From NCBI RefSeq assembly GCF_032854445.1, contig NC_088297.1, forward strand, positions 2,977,991 to 3,041,990: a stretch of DNA of 64,000 nt. Reading direction: 5' to 3'. The notes beneath the pieces are model-generated. The model did no database searches, was not told the origin of the DNA, and saw only the letters and a program-made list of their open reading frames with translations. Source of the DNA: Liolophura sinensis (lineage: Eukaryota; Mollusca; Polyplacophora; Chitonida; Chitonidae). The position numbers and the translations under genes are program-made. Position 1 is the first letter of the stretch. Every line of letters starts with the position of its first letter. Below, piece by piece: positions 23,614 to 34,482 of this stretch.

Positions 23614-25656
23614 AATGTGAAAGGCCGCAATGTCCCAATTCACCCTGTTGGGAAGAAATTCTCAAGCAGGCCCAACATTCTAGGATTACATGCGCCGAAG
23701 ACTGTTCTTTCCAGAGAAACAACTGTGAAGAGACAAAATTCGGACAGCTTAAAACCTGGCTTTGCAGGCTCAGCTTTAGCCTCATCCACTTCTCACAGCA
23801 CAAAAAACTCCATCTCCACCTCAATTGCCTCAGTTGGACCAATCATTGGGCAGTTAATAAGACAGGAACCAATCAAAATAGCTGTTACATCTGGCGGTGC
23901 TGCAGGCAGTTTTTTGGCTGGAGTTGTCCCCCCTTTCCAGTTCACTCATCCCTTTCCTGGTGAGGACTGTACCCCGATAGACAGAACAAAACTGACGCTC
24001 CCTCTAGTGAGTGGGGGGCATTCTGGTATGCCCAAGACCGAACCTAGCTGCGTTTTACAGGACCAGTTGCTGATGATCTCACCAACAAAGATGGGTCAAA
24101 ACATTCTACATCTTGTGCAGTCCCAGGCAAGAAGCAGTGACCAAGCTCAAACTCCGCAAGGAACATCCATTGGCTCCCTGGTTGGGCACATCATCAATGT
24201 TGCAGGAGGCTCGGCAGATAATGGGTCCCCCAGCACTCAACACATTCTCTTCCAGGGTGCATCTCAAGGACAGTCCCTGCTTATTCCCATTCCTTGCTCC
24301 TTGACGAACGCTGTCACGGAAAGCCAACCAACCTCTCCAGTGGCTTCGATCTCCAAAGAAGGTGTTGGAGTTGGGGTGACCACACCAGTGTTTTCTCCCA
24401 GCAATTCCCTTGGCAGCCCAGCTGTGATGAGTTTGCCTGGAAGGAGCAGCCATCCTTTGATAGTATCAGCTCTTGTCTCTGCAAGCTCTGCTGACACAGC
24501 CAAAACTCCTTTGAGTAAGCAAGATACCGTTCCAGTAACCAATCAATCATTAACATCTGGTGATGCAGGATCTTCACGCCTTACTACTGTGTCACCCATC
24601 ATGCTATCCAAATTTCTGCAGAATCCAGAGGGTCAGGCTCACGTCATTTATGTGAAGGCAGACAGCAGTTCTGCTCAAGTGGGAGCAACGCCGACTGCTT
24701 TCAAAGTGAACGAAAATACGGCATTCATGGTGGACGGACGCTACGTCTGCACCATCTGTAAGAAGACTTTTCAACAACAACATCAGCTCACTCTTCACAA
24801 AAACATTCATTACTTCGAGCGTCGGTTCCGTTGCGAGGACTGCGGTGTGTCCTTCAGAACAAAGGGTCATCTGCTGAAGCACTATCGCTCAGATAGCCAT
24901 TTGGCAAAGCAGAGCATCAACACACATTTTGGTGTTCCTACCACGGATAACCCGAGACCGTTTAAATGTTCTGACTGCAAAGTTGCCTTCCGTAACCACG
25001 GGCATCTGGCCAAGCATTTGAGGTCCAAAATGCACATTACCATGCTGGAAAAGGTAGGAAAACTGCCATCAGGAACTTACGCGCAGATCGAAAAAGGAAG
25101 CCTGAATGAGATTGATGCCTCGAATTGCGAACGAACGCTAGAGAGCTTGCACCAGATGGTTGACGCTGCGAATGCAGCAACTCTTCATCATATTGAAAGC
25201 ATTCCCAGAACAGCATCGCAGGATCAAGGTGAGGGTGGTAGTGCCATGGACTACGAGGCCTTAGACGATTCCGAAAACGAGGATGAAGGCGGCTTGATGA
25301 TCGTTGAAAGCAACGCCAGTTCTGGTGAAACCTGCATGTCCTCCATGGCTGTTAGCCCCCTTGGAGAGCACTTCAACATCCCTAACCGGTCTCCTTACGA
25401 GAAGTTCAAGGCGGCTTCCAACGACAAAGTCACGGTTGAAATAAAGCCCGAGAAGTGGGATTTCGTGGAGATGGGAACTGGAAGCTCGACCCCGTCCCGC
25501 TACGGCACCGGCAGTGATCTAGAGAAGGGCCGTGAAGGAGAGGTGTGTGGGCGCTCTGCCTCACCAAGATTCACCAGCCAGATCAACCCAGCCCCTGATC
25601 GCCCTCACAAATGTGGAATCTGTCGACAGGGCTTCAAGACTCTGGACTTTCTCAAT
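23614..25656 (+). CDS. shn: Schnurri/HIVEP exon with C-terminal zinc fingers
   Basis: Acceptor TTGCAG ends at 23613 and donor GTGAGT starts at 25657; 681 codons, phase 0 at both ends. The first part is Ser/Thr/Pro-rich and low in recognisable domains. Fingers: CTICKKTF pair from 24748, CEDCGVSF, and CSDCKVAF ending at the His codon at 25033. These are followed by a KVGKLPSGTYAQI linker and an acidic region at about 25255-25300. The last codons start another finger (CGICRQGF) that is split by the intron and finished in the next exon. Fingers after ZAS-C are typical of invertebrate Schnurri. A 23-bp minisatellite ends about 35 bp before this exon. Confidence 0.92.
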
Positions 25657-26191
25657 GTGAGTCTACTTTAGATTCGTATGCAGCTCTAAAAAATGTCACC
25701 ACTTTATTGTATTTATGTATTTGGTGGATTGTCTGGATGGTGGTTTAGATATTTGATACATCGACAGTTTGGTGGGTTGGATATTTGGTTCATTGACTGG
25801 TTAGTTGGATGGATATTTGGTGGTTTGATAAATTGATCGATAATATTTCATTCAAAGTAATGAAAAAGATCTACAAACAAACACAGCCTATATAAATGTC
25901 ATATTACACGTGATTGATTGTACAATGTTTTGTGTGTTGGGAAAGATACAGGGCAGAGCCCAGTAAACGCCGAATCAGTTAGAGCCAAATGATCACTTCT
26001 AGCTTCCATTTTAGCCCTGTTTGAAAGAATGTAAATGGACGTATTTGAAAGTGATAGATGTATCCAGAAGACACTGGGAGCATGGAGAAGACAGGAAGAG
26101 CCAATATATGTAATGACCTGGAGAATATTACCTGTTACAGTGTATATACCGTGTAAATTTTCTTGCATACATGTATCATTTACAAAATAGC

Positions 26192-26393
26192 AATCACCAA
26201 TGCAGTCGCTGCGAGTTCAAGTCCAGCTCATTCTGGCTTCCTCGTGGGAAAGTCTGCCAGTAACCTGGATAGGGCTAGTCGTGGTTTTTCCCCCGGGCTC
26301 TTCCTCCCACCACAATGATGGCCGCCGTCGTATAAGTGAAGTAGTCTTGAGTACCGCGTAAAACACCAATCAAATAAAAAAATAAATAAAAAT
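26192..26393 (+). mobile_element. SINE-A, 5' truncated
   Basis: From CACCAATGCAGTCGCTGCGA to CACCAATCAAATAAAAAAAT, with a short deletion in the core. Confidence 0.82.
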
Positions 26394-26406
26394 ACGTGTA
26401 GCAATG

Positions 26407-26515
26407 ATCACTTTGGTGGCCTAATGGGTAGAGCGTTCGCCTCTAAGTCGGGAGACCCCGGGATGAAACCCGGGTAGGGGCTTTTCAAAATTTTAATAAA
26501 CGTCGTATTGTCTCC
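26407..26515 (+). mobile_element. SINE-B head (tRNA-like)
   Basis: GGTGGCCTAATGGGTAGAGC and GGGATGAAACCCGGG resemble tRNA A and B boxes, followed by TTTTAATAAACGTCGTATTG as in other SINE-B copies. The B box is altered, so a working tRNA gene is unlikely. Confidence 0.6.
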
Positions 26516-26603
26516 ATAATTGTTGTTACTAAAACGAGGTCACGTAAACCAGGCATTGCTCTGACGTTTTATTTGATTTATTATTTTTTTTCTTTGTCCC
26601 CAG

Positions 26604-26711
26604 ACCCATTTGATCACCCACGCGGAGTTAAGACCTTACGTCTGTGAGTACTGTGACGCTGGGTTTACGAATGGCCAGTCCCTGAAGATACACCTGCAGA
26701 CTCATAAGCGG
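26604..26711 (+). CDS. shn: Schnurri/HIVEP 108-bp exon, C-terminal finger
   Basis: Acceptor CCCCAG ends at 26603 and donor GTAAGT starts at 26712; 36 codons, phase 0. The start (THLITH) gives both zinc histidines of the finger begun in the previous exon. The rest is a complete C2H2 finger (CEYCDAGF, then HLQTH). The split finger proves the two exons are spliced together. Confidence 0.93.
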
Positions 26712-26985
26712 GTAAGTACAGCTCTTATCCATTATGTGCGGGTCTCTTTGAATGAAGCGAGGGCTATGTGACATGTAACATTTATAGAGATACCAATGAG
26801 CTTCACAGCTATAATTTTTAAGGTGCAAACATGACTTTATTAATAAGGTTTGGTCAACTCTCAGCAGTCTAACAGTTAGTGTACTGTTCCAGCCATTTGT
26901 GATCGGTGACCTGGGAAGAACAGTGGAGAGGGTGTCGAGTTAACCCCGTGGATTAATATGTGTTGTTGTTTTTTGTTTTGTGTAG

Positions 26986-27426
26986 GAGAGACCTTACGTG
27001 TGTGGGCATTGCGGAGACACGTTTGCCAGAGCGGACGATCTCAAAACCCATCACCAGAACCAGTCCAGGGGTACGCATTTACCAGTTGACGGAAAGTCGA
27101 CGTCTGAGTCCACAGTAACGGAAACTAGCGCAGCGCCACCCGCTTCCTGTAAGCCTCGTTGTGGCCAGCGAGTCAGTGCTGTCGACTCGAAGGCAACTCG
27201 CTTGAAATCTAGAGTGGTTGAACGGAAATCCGTTTTAGAAGAAAAAACTTCGCCATTTGGCGAAAAAAACATGTCCGTTGTTAAAGAAGCAGTCTGTGAT
27301 GTCATTAGTGCTACTGAACCAGCTGATACCGGAAGTTCGCGGCAGGATTCAAGTCGAAAAGACAGTGGTGATTCGACTTTACAACATGGTTGTGGTGACT
27401 TTATTCAAGCGACCAGCAGTGCATGA
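26986..27426 (+). CDS. shn: Schnurri/HIVEP last coding exon, degenerate last finger and tail
   Basis: Acceptor TGTAG ends at 26985. The exon opens with the linker ERPYVC and a last finger (CGHCGDTF, LKTHH). The two cysteines and first histidine are in place, but the second zinc histidine is missing at the usual 3-5 residue spacing: after H come H, Q, N, Q, S, R. A Ser/Thr/Lys-rich tail without a recognised domain runs to TGA at 27424-27426. The 3' UTR probably covers at least the next few hundred bases; no convincing poly(A) signal was assigned. Confidence 0.88.
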   Translation, partial: ERPYVCGHCGDTFARADDLKTHHQNQSRGTHLPVDGKSTSESTVTETSAAPPASCKPRCGQRVSAVDSKATRLKSRVVERKSVLEEKTSPFGEKNMSVVKEAVCDVISATEPADTGSSRQDSSRKDSGDSTLQHGCGDFIQATSSA

Positions 27427-27864
27427 GATATTGATCATCTCGGTAAGCTATTGACTACGCCTGCACCAACAGGAGAACCAAACGACAGTGAACCAACCCA
27501 CATTTCCACACATCGATGATCACCTTTGTTTCCGACATTATTTCATTGGTGTTTACTCTAAAATGTCCAATTGCTCATATTGTTACTTAGTTATGGTTAC
27601 CATAGCGATATCTACTGAAAGGGTTATGTCGTCATGGTTTAGTTCCAGTCGAAGAACCAGGCCCAGTTTGCTGAAAGTTGTTCATCGATCAATGCAGTTG
27701 TCCAAATTTTAAACTATTCTAACTGTGACAACAGCAGTTTTACTTTATATTTAATATACTTTTGCGCAATTTTGTTTCGGATAACTACTCAGTTGAAGAC
27801 TTGGCTTAAAGTTAAATCTGGTATTAAGTCTTAAAACACTTTTGAACAACCCGGCCCCGGTCCC
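27427..27864 (+). other. Probable 3' UTR start of the Schnurri gene
   Basis: AT-rich sequence after the TGA with no coding or repeat signal. The transcript end is not visible; a minus-strand SINE follows. Confidence 0.4.
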
Positions 27865-28034
27865 TAAATATTTATTTATTTATTTATTTCTTTATTCGAT
27901 TGGTGTTTTCCGCCATACACAAAAAATATTTCACGTACGGGACGGCTGCCAACATTATGGTGGGAGGAAACTGGGTAAAGCCTGGAGGAAACCCACGACC
28001 ATCCGCAGGATGCCGCCACACCTTCCCACGTAGA
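27865..28034 (-). mobile_element. SINE-A, 5' truncated
   Basis: Tail at the left (TATTTATTTATTTCTTTATT, GATTGGTGTTTTCCGCC) then the core to CCTTCCCACGTAG. Confidence 0.85.
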
Positions 28035-30629
28035 CTCTTAAATAGTACACAATAATATTTCGATCATTGGTGCACCGGTAAGTGCAGTTTTGAGATATTT
28101 GACGGAAACCTCATTATTCAACGTACCCGTTGCTCTTAAAACCCTTCAAAGGCTAGGTAATGAGTTCCTCAGCCCTGCCCAGGTTTTATGCTTTTTTCAT
28201 GACCAAAACTGATTTATTTTGTTCTCAACAAGTAAATTTACCGAAATTGTCTAGCTTATAACAAGACCGGAAGTGTACAGAATTGTGTTACGTGTTTTTG
28301 TCCATTGGATGAGCAAACACTATGTCATGTAACGAGCGTAGTGGGTTTTTTTTTTACTGTTGCAAAAGATCTTTTGGCTGTCATGCCCAACTCAGTTCGG
28401 AGAGCATGATGGCCGTGTTTCAGCTTATTCCTTACTCAAGCACCACCTCAAGCTTCTTACATCAAAACGACCATTACAATGTTGCACGAGGCCTTGCTAG
28501 TATTGTTGTTGTTGTTACGGTTATGAAGTCCGCTAGTTTACCTGTTATCAGTGATATGATGCCTGCGCATGTGCCTTGTTTGGATATTTCAGATGTTAAT
28601 TTTGTAAAATGGGCTTTGACCAAGCTTTGGGTAAACGTAGCCTACATGTATGTTTTAGAAGGGGAACCATCAAAGTGACTTTTTACTTTTGCGTATAGGT
28701 ACACATACATATGCTGGAGATATTTGGATACCACTATTCGACCACCGGTTGATAACTTACACACATATCTGACATTTTCTAACTGAATTAGAAATTGTAC
28801 TAAATGGTGGGCATGTTTCTGTGAACTGCGCCTTCTCTTGTAACGGCCTCGCTTGGGTGTCCCACCACTCTACTTAGTTATTTCCCTACTTAGTTATATC
28901 GGCTTTCAAGTCTGATATTATCACTGTGTATTACAATACGGGGACACCGAAAACAGTTCCAAAGGGTAAGGGTGGGAAAAGGAGGGGGGGGGGGAATTAT
29001 TGAGTTTATGGGTTTGTCAAACAAAAGTGTCTGCTTTTGGAAACAGTTGAGTGGGTGACCCCCCCCCACTCAACCCCCAACCCCCACCCACCCTGAAATG
29101 GACGTCATGAAGAAAGGCATGGTGTAACTATGTACTTTGGTTAGAGACTTTTGCCATCTGCCAGTTTGTTTCATCAACTGTATGTCTCTAAGAAGAAATA
29201 TGGCTTTCTGTACCAGGTATTTTATATATTTATAGCAATGACAAGACATTTCCTGTGTTCTGTATCTATTACCTGTCCAAAATTTCTCACGAAGCAATTT
29301 ATTATATGTGTCAGAATTCCTATGCTTTAAAGTGAAACACTGTTTCTCTCGGGCTCTAACAGGTTTCCCCGGGGCTCTTACAGGTTTCCTCCGGGCTCTA
29401 ACAGGTTTCCTCCCACCATAATTCTACTAATTCAACATAAGGACTCCAGTAGATTACCATAATATTATGTTGAATATCACACAATATTCTGTTATAATAA
29501 CAGAATACAATATGGCGTCACTAAGACAACAGACTTTCTGTTAAAATTAACAGAATAATTTTTATAGTGTATTTGCGTTTTAAGTTTAGGCCTTAGTCGG
29601 AAAATGTCGTTTTTTTGTGTGTAGTTTCGATGAACGGTTGATTTTCAGTGAGGGCAAAATCGTTCATTGCCAGCGACAGATACTAAGGTTTGTCTCTGAT
29701 TTTCTGTTTTCTTTAAGAAGTTGGAGCTGTTGTCATCGCGAAACTGTAAATAGTTTGTATTATGTGTTGTTGCTTACTCTTCATATATTTATACTTGTTG
29801 AAAAGCGCCTGTTTTTTTTTTTTTTTTTTTTGGTTGACAACAATAAATGCATTAAACAACAATCAGCTCTGACTCGTTCTGTGGTCGCAGCCTCGATCAT
29901 TCGGATACTTAGCTGGATCGGAATGCTACTTGGAATAAGGTTCCTTTGGTATCGTTTTACACGACTAACGGATAGATGAAGATGTTAGGTTTAACTGTAT
30001 CAAGAAAAAAATCCGCCCTGTTTGATGTTGCCCTTTTTCTTCAACGCACATGTCATGGATTTTAGGCCAATCAGCGACCGTCTTGTCCGATGTCCAACCA
30101 ACCTTTATCGTGACAATGTTACCTTCGTCCACTGTCGGTGAAAGGAAAAAGAGAGTGACGAGTTTGAGTTCGTAAATATTCGCTAAGCTGTCTGTAGCTA
30201 TTGCTTAAAAGTAAACACCAATCGGATAAAAAAATAAATCAATACTCTGGCGCTGTGACAAAAAAATATGTTATTACCTTAAAATGCTTGCATGAGATAT
30301 TTCTTCTCGTTTGTTTAAAATAATTTGATTATAGAATGAAAACACAAATCTTTAAAGGAAGAAATCATCTCTTTACTCCAGAGCAAGTTAGATATTCCAA
30401 ACATGTTTTGCAGTTTTTCGATTGATGCTTTCATACAAAATGAACTTCACATTACGTGTATGAATTCTTGGTGCACATTCACGTGGACATATTTTATGAG
30501 ACATTCCAAGAATCAACCCAATCAGGTGCCTGTTGAGTGGGCAGATAGTCTATTGAGTGTTTATTGCAAGTTTAGTTACATGGACATCTCTATTAAATGA
30601 CCGGCTAGAATGTATGTTGTCTAATCGGT
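28035..30629. other. Region between genes, no gene seen
   Basis: AT-rich, with G-run (about 28983) and C-run (about 29060) tracts and poly-T near 29813. Open frames here lack splice or domain support. Confidence 0.6.
29341..29425 (+). repeat. SINE-A core piece amplified three times
   Basis: GGGCTCTAACAGGTTTCC, then GGGCTCTTACAGGTTTCC, then GGGCTCTAACAGGTTTCC, at about 23-bp spacing. Each resembles the SINE-A core and the set runs on into CCCACCATAAT. Confidence 0.7.
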
Positions 30630-30735
30630 ACGCAATTAGGTGTCTATTGAGTGCGCAGTTAAAAGGTGTTTATTGAGTGCGCAGTTAAAAGGTGTCTATT
30701 GAGTGCGCAGTTAAAAGGTGTTGACTGAGTGTACA
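30630..30735 (+). repeat. 26-bp short tandem repeat
   Basis: GTGCGCAGTTAAAAGGTGTC plus TATTGA recurs at 30651, 30677 and 30703 with a partial unit on each side. Confidence 0.85.
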
Positions 30736-31199
30736 TTTTCCTAGTCTGAAGAAGTATAATGGCGCATTCAGATTACCTCATTAACAGCTAAATGCACAGT
30801 TAGGAGTTTGCTGCATAAGTGCCCATGCAAATCCCATTATTTTCACCTTTGAAAGAAATTTTTGTGAACAATTAATGAAATCTCTTCTCATGCATAAAGC
30901 GATCTATTTGAACACCAACCACCGGGCTTGAAATGAAAAACCTTTTTGAACTGACCCTTAAAGTTCATTTAGGAATTCAAACATTTAAAACTACATGAAT
31001 ATGAACTGCGTTCGGTTAAAAGGAAAGAAAGAAAAAAGATTAAAATAACTTTAAACAACACTTTAAATAATTATTGAAACACTAAAACATTTACTTCTTC
31101 TTTAACTTTAAAGCACTATGGAGAGAACGCCAATAGAATTAAAAATCACTAGCTATGTTGCACTTTTAAAGTGTCCAAAACAGCTGTTCTTATGACACA

Positions 31200-31706
31200 G
31201 TTAAATTGTCACCATCGCTTCAATTCCTCCATCAGTTCCATCAAACTGTTCTCACGATCGTTTCAACGCCGCCACTAGCTCCATCAAACTGTTGTCTCAA
31301 TCGCTTCAGTGCCTCCACCAACTCCATCAAATTGTTGTCGCAATAGCTTTAGCGCCTACACTAGCTCCATCAAATTGTTGTCTCAACCACTTCAGCGCCT
31401 CTACTAACTCCATCAAATTGTAGTCGCAATCGCTTCAGCGCCTTCACTAGCTCCATCAAATTGTTGTCTCAATATCTTCAGCGCCTCCACTAGCTCCATC
31501 AAATTGTCACAATCTCCTGAACGCCTCCACTAACTCCATTAAATTGTTGTCGCAATAGCTTCCGCGCACCCACTAGCTCCATCAAATTGCTGTCTCAATC
31601 GCTTCAGCGTCTTCACTAGCTCAGTCAAATTGTCACAATCTCCTCAACGCCTTCACTAGCTCCATCAAATTGTTGTCACAATCGCTTCAATGCCTCCACC
31701 AACTTG
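31200..31706 (-). repeat. 40-43 bp minisatellite overlapping the ARM-TIR-SAM stop codon
   Basis: About eleven units spaced 43 (some 40) bp, for example CCATCAAA at 31324, 31367, 31410, 31453 and 31496. On the minus strand each holds the word GAGGCGCTGAAGCGATTG, matching the last codons VEALKRL of the gene, then an AATTTGATGGAGCTAG part. The gene-proximal unit is the coding one. Confidence 0.92.
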
Positions 31707-31771
31707 GAAAGTTGTTTGAGATCCCTGATTCGAAGTTTCGTGTCCAGGTAGTTATAGAAATATTCTGGGGC
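31676..31771 (-). CDS. ARM-TIR-SAM exon 9: SAM C-terminal helix and stop
   Basis: Acceptor AAACAG, phase 0. It encodes APEYFYNYLDTKLRIRDLKQ then LSKLVEALKRL and TGA at 31678-31676, ending the protein at residue 741. The long last helix suits a SAM domain. The 3' UTR begins inside a 40-43 bp tandem array whose unit matches the last coding bases. Confidence 0.87.
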   Translation of the reverse strand, partial: APEYFYNYLDTKLRIRDLKQLSKLVEALKRL

Positions 31772-32318
31772 CTGTTTGAAAATAAACAACAACAACAAAA
31801 AAACAATTAAATGTATTACCAAGAAATTATTACTGTTGGAAATTTACGTATAAAGAAAAAAAATAGCCATAACTTTGAATGATTCGAAGATATTGGTATA
31901 TAAATAAGAATAATGTTTACAATCGGAAGCCAACGAATAAAGGGAGATAATCGCTAGTAAACGAACTCGTTTTTGCCTTCAACAGTCATGGGAGCAGCCA
32001 TTGAGATGAGTGAGATACTGTCGATTGGTCTGAAGTAATTTCGCCCAAATGCTGAAAATAGGAAACTCGCGCCGTCATTCAGAAGATTCAAGAAATGAGG
32101 CAATATTATTGGCTAAAAAGAAGTCATCAACCTTGTATCCTAGCCATATCTATCGCGTACCCTGTAAAACAGTACATCGCAATAAAACGGGATTATGTCT
32201 TTGTATTTTGTTGTCCAGTGCACATTACAGCATGTTTCTTTTAATTGGGTGAAGGTCAATAAAAGGAGAGAAAACAGTCAAATTATGAGGGATCCAAGCT
32301 GCCGACACATCAACTCAC

Positions 32319-32379
32319 CTCATCCCGGAGAGATTTGAGAAACAGCAATTCCGTTCCTGTGAAATTTTTGAGTGATGGT
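32319..32379 (-). CDS. ARM-TIR-SAM exon 8: SAM domain middle (61 bp)
   Basis: A short exon, acceptor TTTTTCAG, donor GTGAGT, phase 2 in and 0 out. It reads GPSLKNFTGTELLFLKSLRD then E. F-x-G-x-x-L-L-x-L is the SAM mid-helix signature and follows directly from the WL helix of exon 7. Confidence 0.86.
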
Positions 32380-32712
32380 CTGAAAAAGTGATTACAAGCG
32401 AACATAAATGTTTGTGAACATGCACCGTGGATATTAAGGCTGTTCAGTTGGTGTTCGTAGATGTATATAGGCCTATACATTGATTTTTACTTCAAATGAT
32501 TTTGTCACCACAGCTAATTAGTCCCCGAAAAGCTGAACCTCTGGTCGCGGGTTCAAACTTAGCTCTCGTTGGTTCCGCTGAGGCTTTACGTCAGGAGGTT
32601 TCTCGGGTACCTAGTGAAGTGCCGTGGTTTATTACATTAAAACCTGATCAATACTTATCTGCAGAAAATAGGATGTATTTCAAGAGCAATTATCACGTTG
32701 GTTTCGTCTTAC

Positions 32713-32846
32713 CCACGACACTGGTTATCTTGAAGCCATTTCTGGACCTGGTCACATGACCATTCCGCCACCTGACTGATCGGACGGCTCACTCTGATGC
32801 CGTGGCCACTGTCGATGACGTCACCGGAGAAAGCCGGAGGGTTTGT
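32713..32846 (-). CDS. ARM-TIR-SAM exon 7: linker and SAM domain start
   Basis: Acceptor CCTGCAG, donor GTAAGA, phase 0 in and 2 out. After a linker it encodes VAEWSCDQVQKWLQDNQCR. The W-S-x-D-x-V-x-x-W-L pattern is the first helix of a SAM domain (W674). The frame closes if the exon boundary is ignored, so the splice is needed. Confidence 0.87.
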
Positions 32847-33781
32847 CTGCAGGTGTACATACAGGGATAGGGACGAGTTCATGACGACATATAGTATACG
32901 CTTATTGGACAAACCTAGTAGTCGTCCGGCAGATCGATATACAAAGTATTACCAAGGTTTCAGGATTTGCATTTTTGGAACAGAATTATCTAAATGCACA
33001 TATATCTGAATCTATGGCCACATTATTCAAAGCCTCTTTCAACACACATATATACACTGAGTCAATTCGCATGAAAAAATACCGCTTTTTCAAAGCAAAA
33101 AAATCAAAGAGCAATTCACAACCTCACATTCACGCGTTTTATACACAGTTTTGCGGATAATACAGTTTCAAAAAATCTATCTGTTTTGGGGGTTTTGCGT
33201 TTTTATATCTGTCCATTTATTTTTGTTTGAACGTTAATATTCTCATTATCGCATCGAAAATCATATCCTAAAATACAAATTTGACAACAATACTGACAAA
33301 GCTTAATCATTCATTCACTCATTCGTTCATTCTCCCTAAATGCGTTATATCCCCCCCCCCCTTCAACCTCTATGAGGATAATATCACGGCGATTATGTCA
33401 TTTTCAAGATGCTAATGGCACTCAGAAATTAACGATTTAATCAGACTCAATGATTACAAACCTGTGAATAGTTGTAGGGACAAACTCTGCCCTCCTCTGA
33501 CAGAAGAACGCAAGTGACAACAGCAAAATCCTAAAAAGTGGTGATAATTGGACCAAAAATCACTACATCCTGAAGCTCTGCCTGTGCAGACATATTACAC
33601 TGTCGTTATGTTTGTCCTGGGGTGTGGATTAGAAAAAGGAAGAGAATCTGTTCACGGTTATATAAAAGGTTCACAAATGTCATGTTTTGTCATCTGTGAC
33701 CAATTTGTTGCTAGTATTTGTTGTCACAGGACGGCATAATTGTTACCCATCGATACCATTTCTACTGAAGATTCTGCGTAC

Positions 33782-34017
33782 CTGTAGAACTGGGCTAATT
33801 TCCGGTATAATTTGGGGTTCCATTTTAATCTTCGCTTTCCCTCTGATTCCTAAGTCCTTTACCAGCGCCTGGAATGTACCGCTGAAGTAGTCATCATTAC
33901 TGAAGTCAAAGTGTTTCTTTGCCCCCTTAATGAGACCCAACCAGCCGTCAGCCTTGTACTCGGATTCTAGTAGCAATGGCACAATATCGATGTCATTTGT
34001 GAAAGCGTACTCCGCTT
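33782..34017 (-). CDS. ARM-TIR-SAM exon 6: TIR C-terminus with catalytic-position glutamate
   Basis: Acceptor TTTCAG, donor GTACGC. The first two bases complete Glu567, giving CRAEAEYAFTNDIDIVPLLL. Ten residues separate this Glu from IVP, the same spacing as from SARM1's catalytic E642 to its IVP, so catalytic competence is plausible. The TIR ends at about FSNDDYF. A linker rich in Lys, Ile and Pro follows and ends EISPVLQ. Phase 0 out. Confidence 0.9.
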
Positions 34018-34065
34018 CTGAAATTCAACACAATCCAAGAAGTATTATTAATTCATGTAATGAAA

Positions 34066-34140
34066 GTCAGCAGACCTGGGATCAAACCCAGGTTGGGTAG
34101 TACCAAAGATTTAAAAAATGGTGCTTGTTGCTGCCTCACC
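34066..34140 (+). mobile_element. SINE-B fragment
   Basis: GGGATCAAACCCAGG then TACCAAAGATTT and TTGTTGCTGCCTCA match the head-body junction of the copy at 9738. Confidence 0.55.
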
Positions 34141-34482
34141 ATTTTCACCATTTGTGACACTGCACTCGACTAGCTTCTAGTGCTTGTTACAATAACGTCA
34201 CACACAAAACTTGATGGCACTGTCGGAGAGCAAACACGTGTCACTGCTAAATGCATAAGTTCACCACTACAGACAAACTGTCCGAAAGCAAACCGCTGTC
34301 ACTGCTAAATATATAAATTCATCTACTACAGACGACGGAACAATACTCTGCTTTTCTGTCCTACATGTCAATGGTGAAGAATGGTTAAAAAATCCGACAT
34401 GCGGACACCGAATCCGGTAACCGCATTAGGCGGAAAACCATATATGCACATAATCGGCCGCGCATGCGCACATTCCACTCAC

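Larger units (their letters stand above)
720..27426 (+). other. shn: Gene span: Schnurri/HIVEP-family zinc-finger transcription factor (5' end outside window)
   Basis: Seven exons joined by GT/AG sites: 720-5856, 11829-11893, 16924-17052, 18673-18908, 23614-25656, 26604-26711 and 26986-27426. End and start phases match at every junction (2/1, 1/2, 1/2, 0/0, 0/0, 0/0), giving about 2,718 residues to the TGA at 27424. The family is large nuclear DNA-binding proteins with paired C2H2 fingers (ZAS domains). Drosophila Schnurri acts with Mad/Medea to repress brinker downstream of Dpp/BMP; vertebrate HIVEP1-3 bind NF-kB-like sites. The order seen is ZAS-N pair, single CCHC finger, ZAS-C pair plus acidic run, then C-terminal fingers. 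The first coding exon(s) and promoter lie upstream of base 1. The 3' end of the UTR is not resolved. Confidence 0.9.

Noticed and set aside
26407-26480. tRNA gene
   Set aside because: A- and B-box-like words are present, but the B box is altered and the sequence continues as SINE-B body.
33462-33496. Possible 35-bp exon of the TIR gene between exons 6 and 7
   Set aside because: It has AG and GT borders but leaves phase 2, while exon 7 needs phase 0. Exon 6 joins exon 7 directly in frame.
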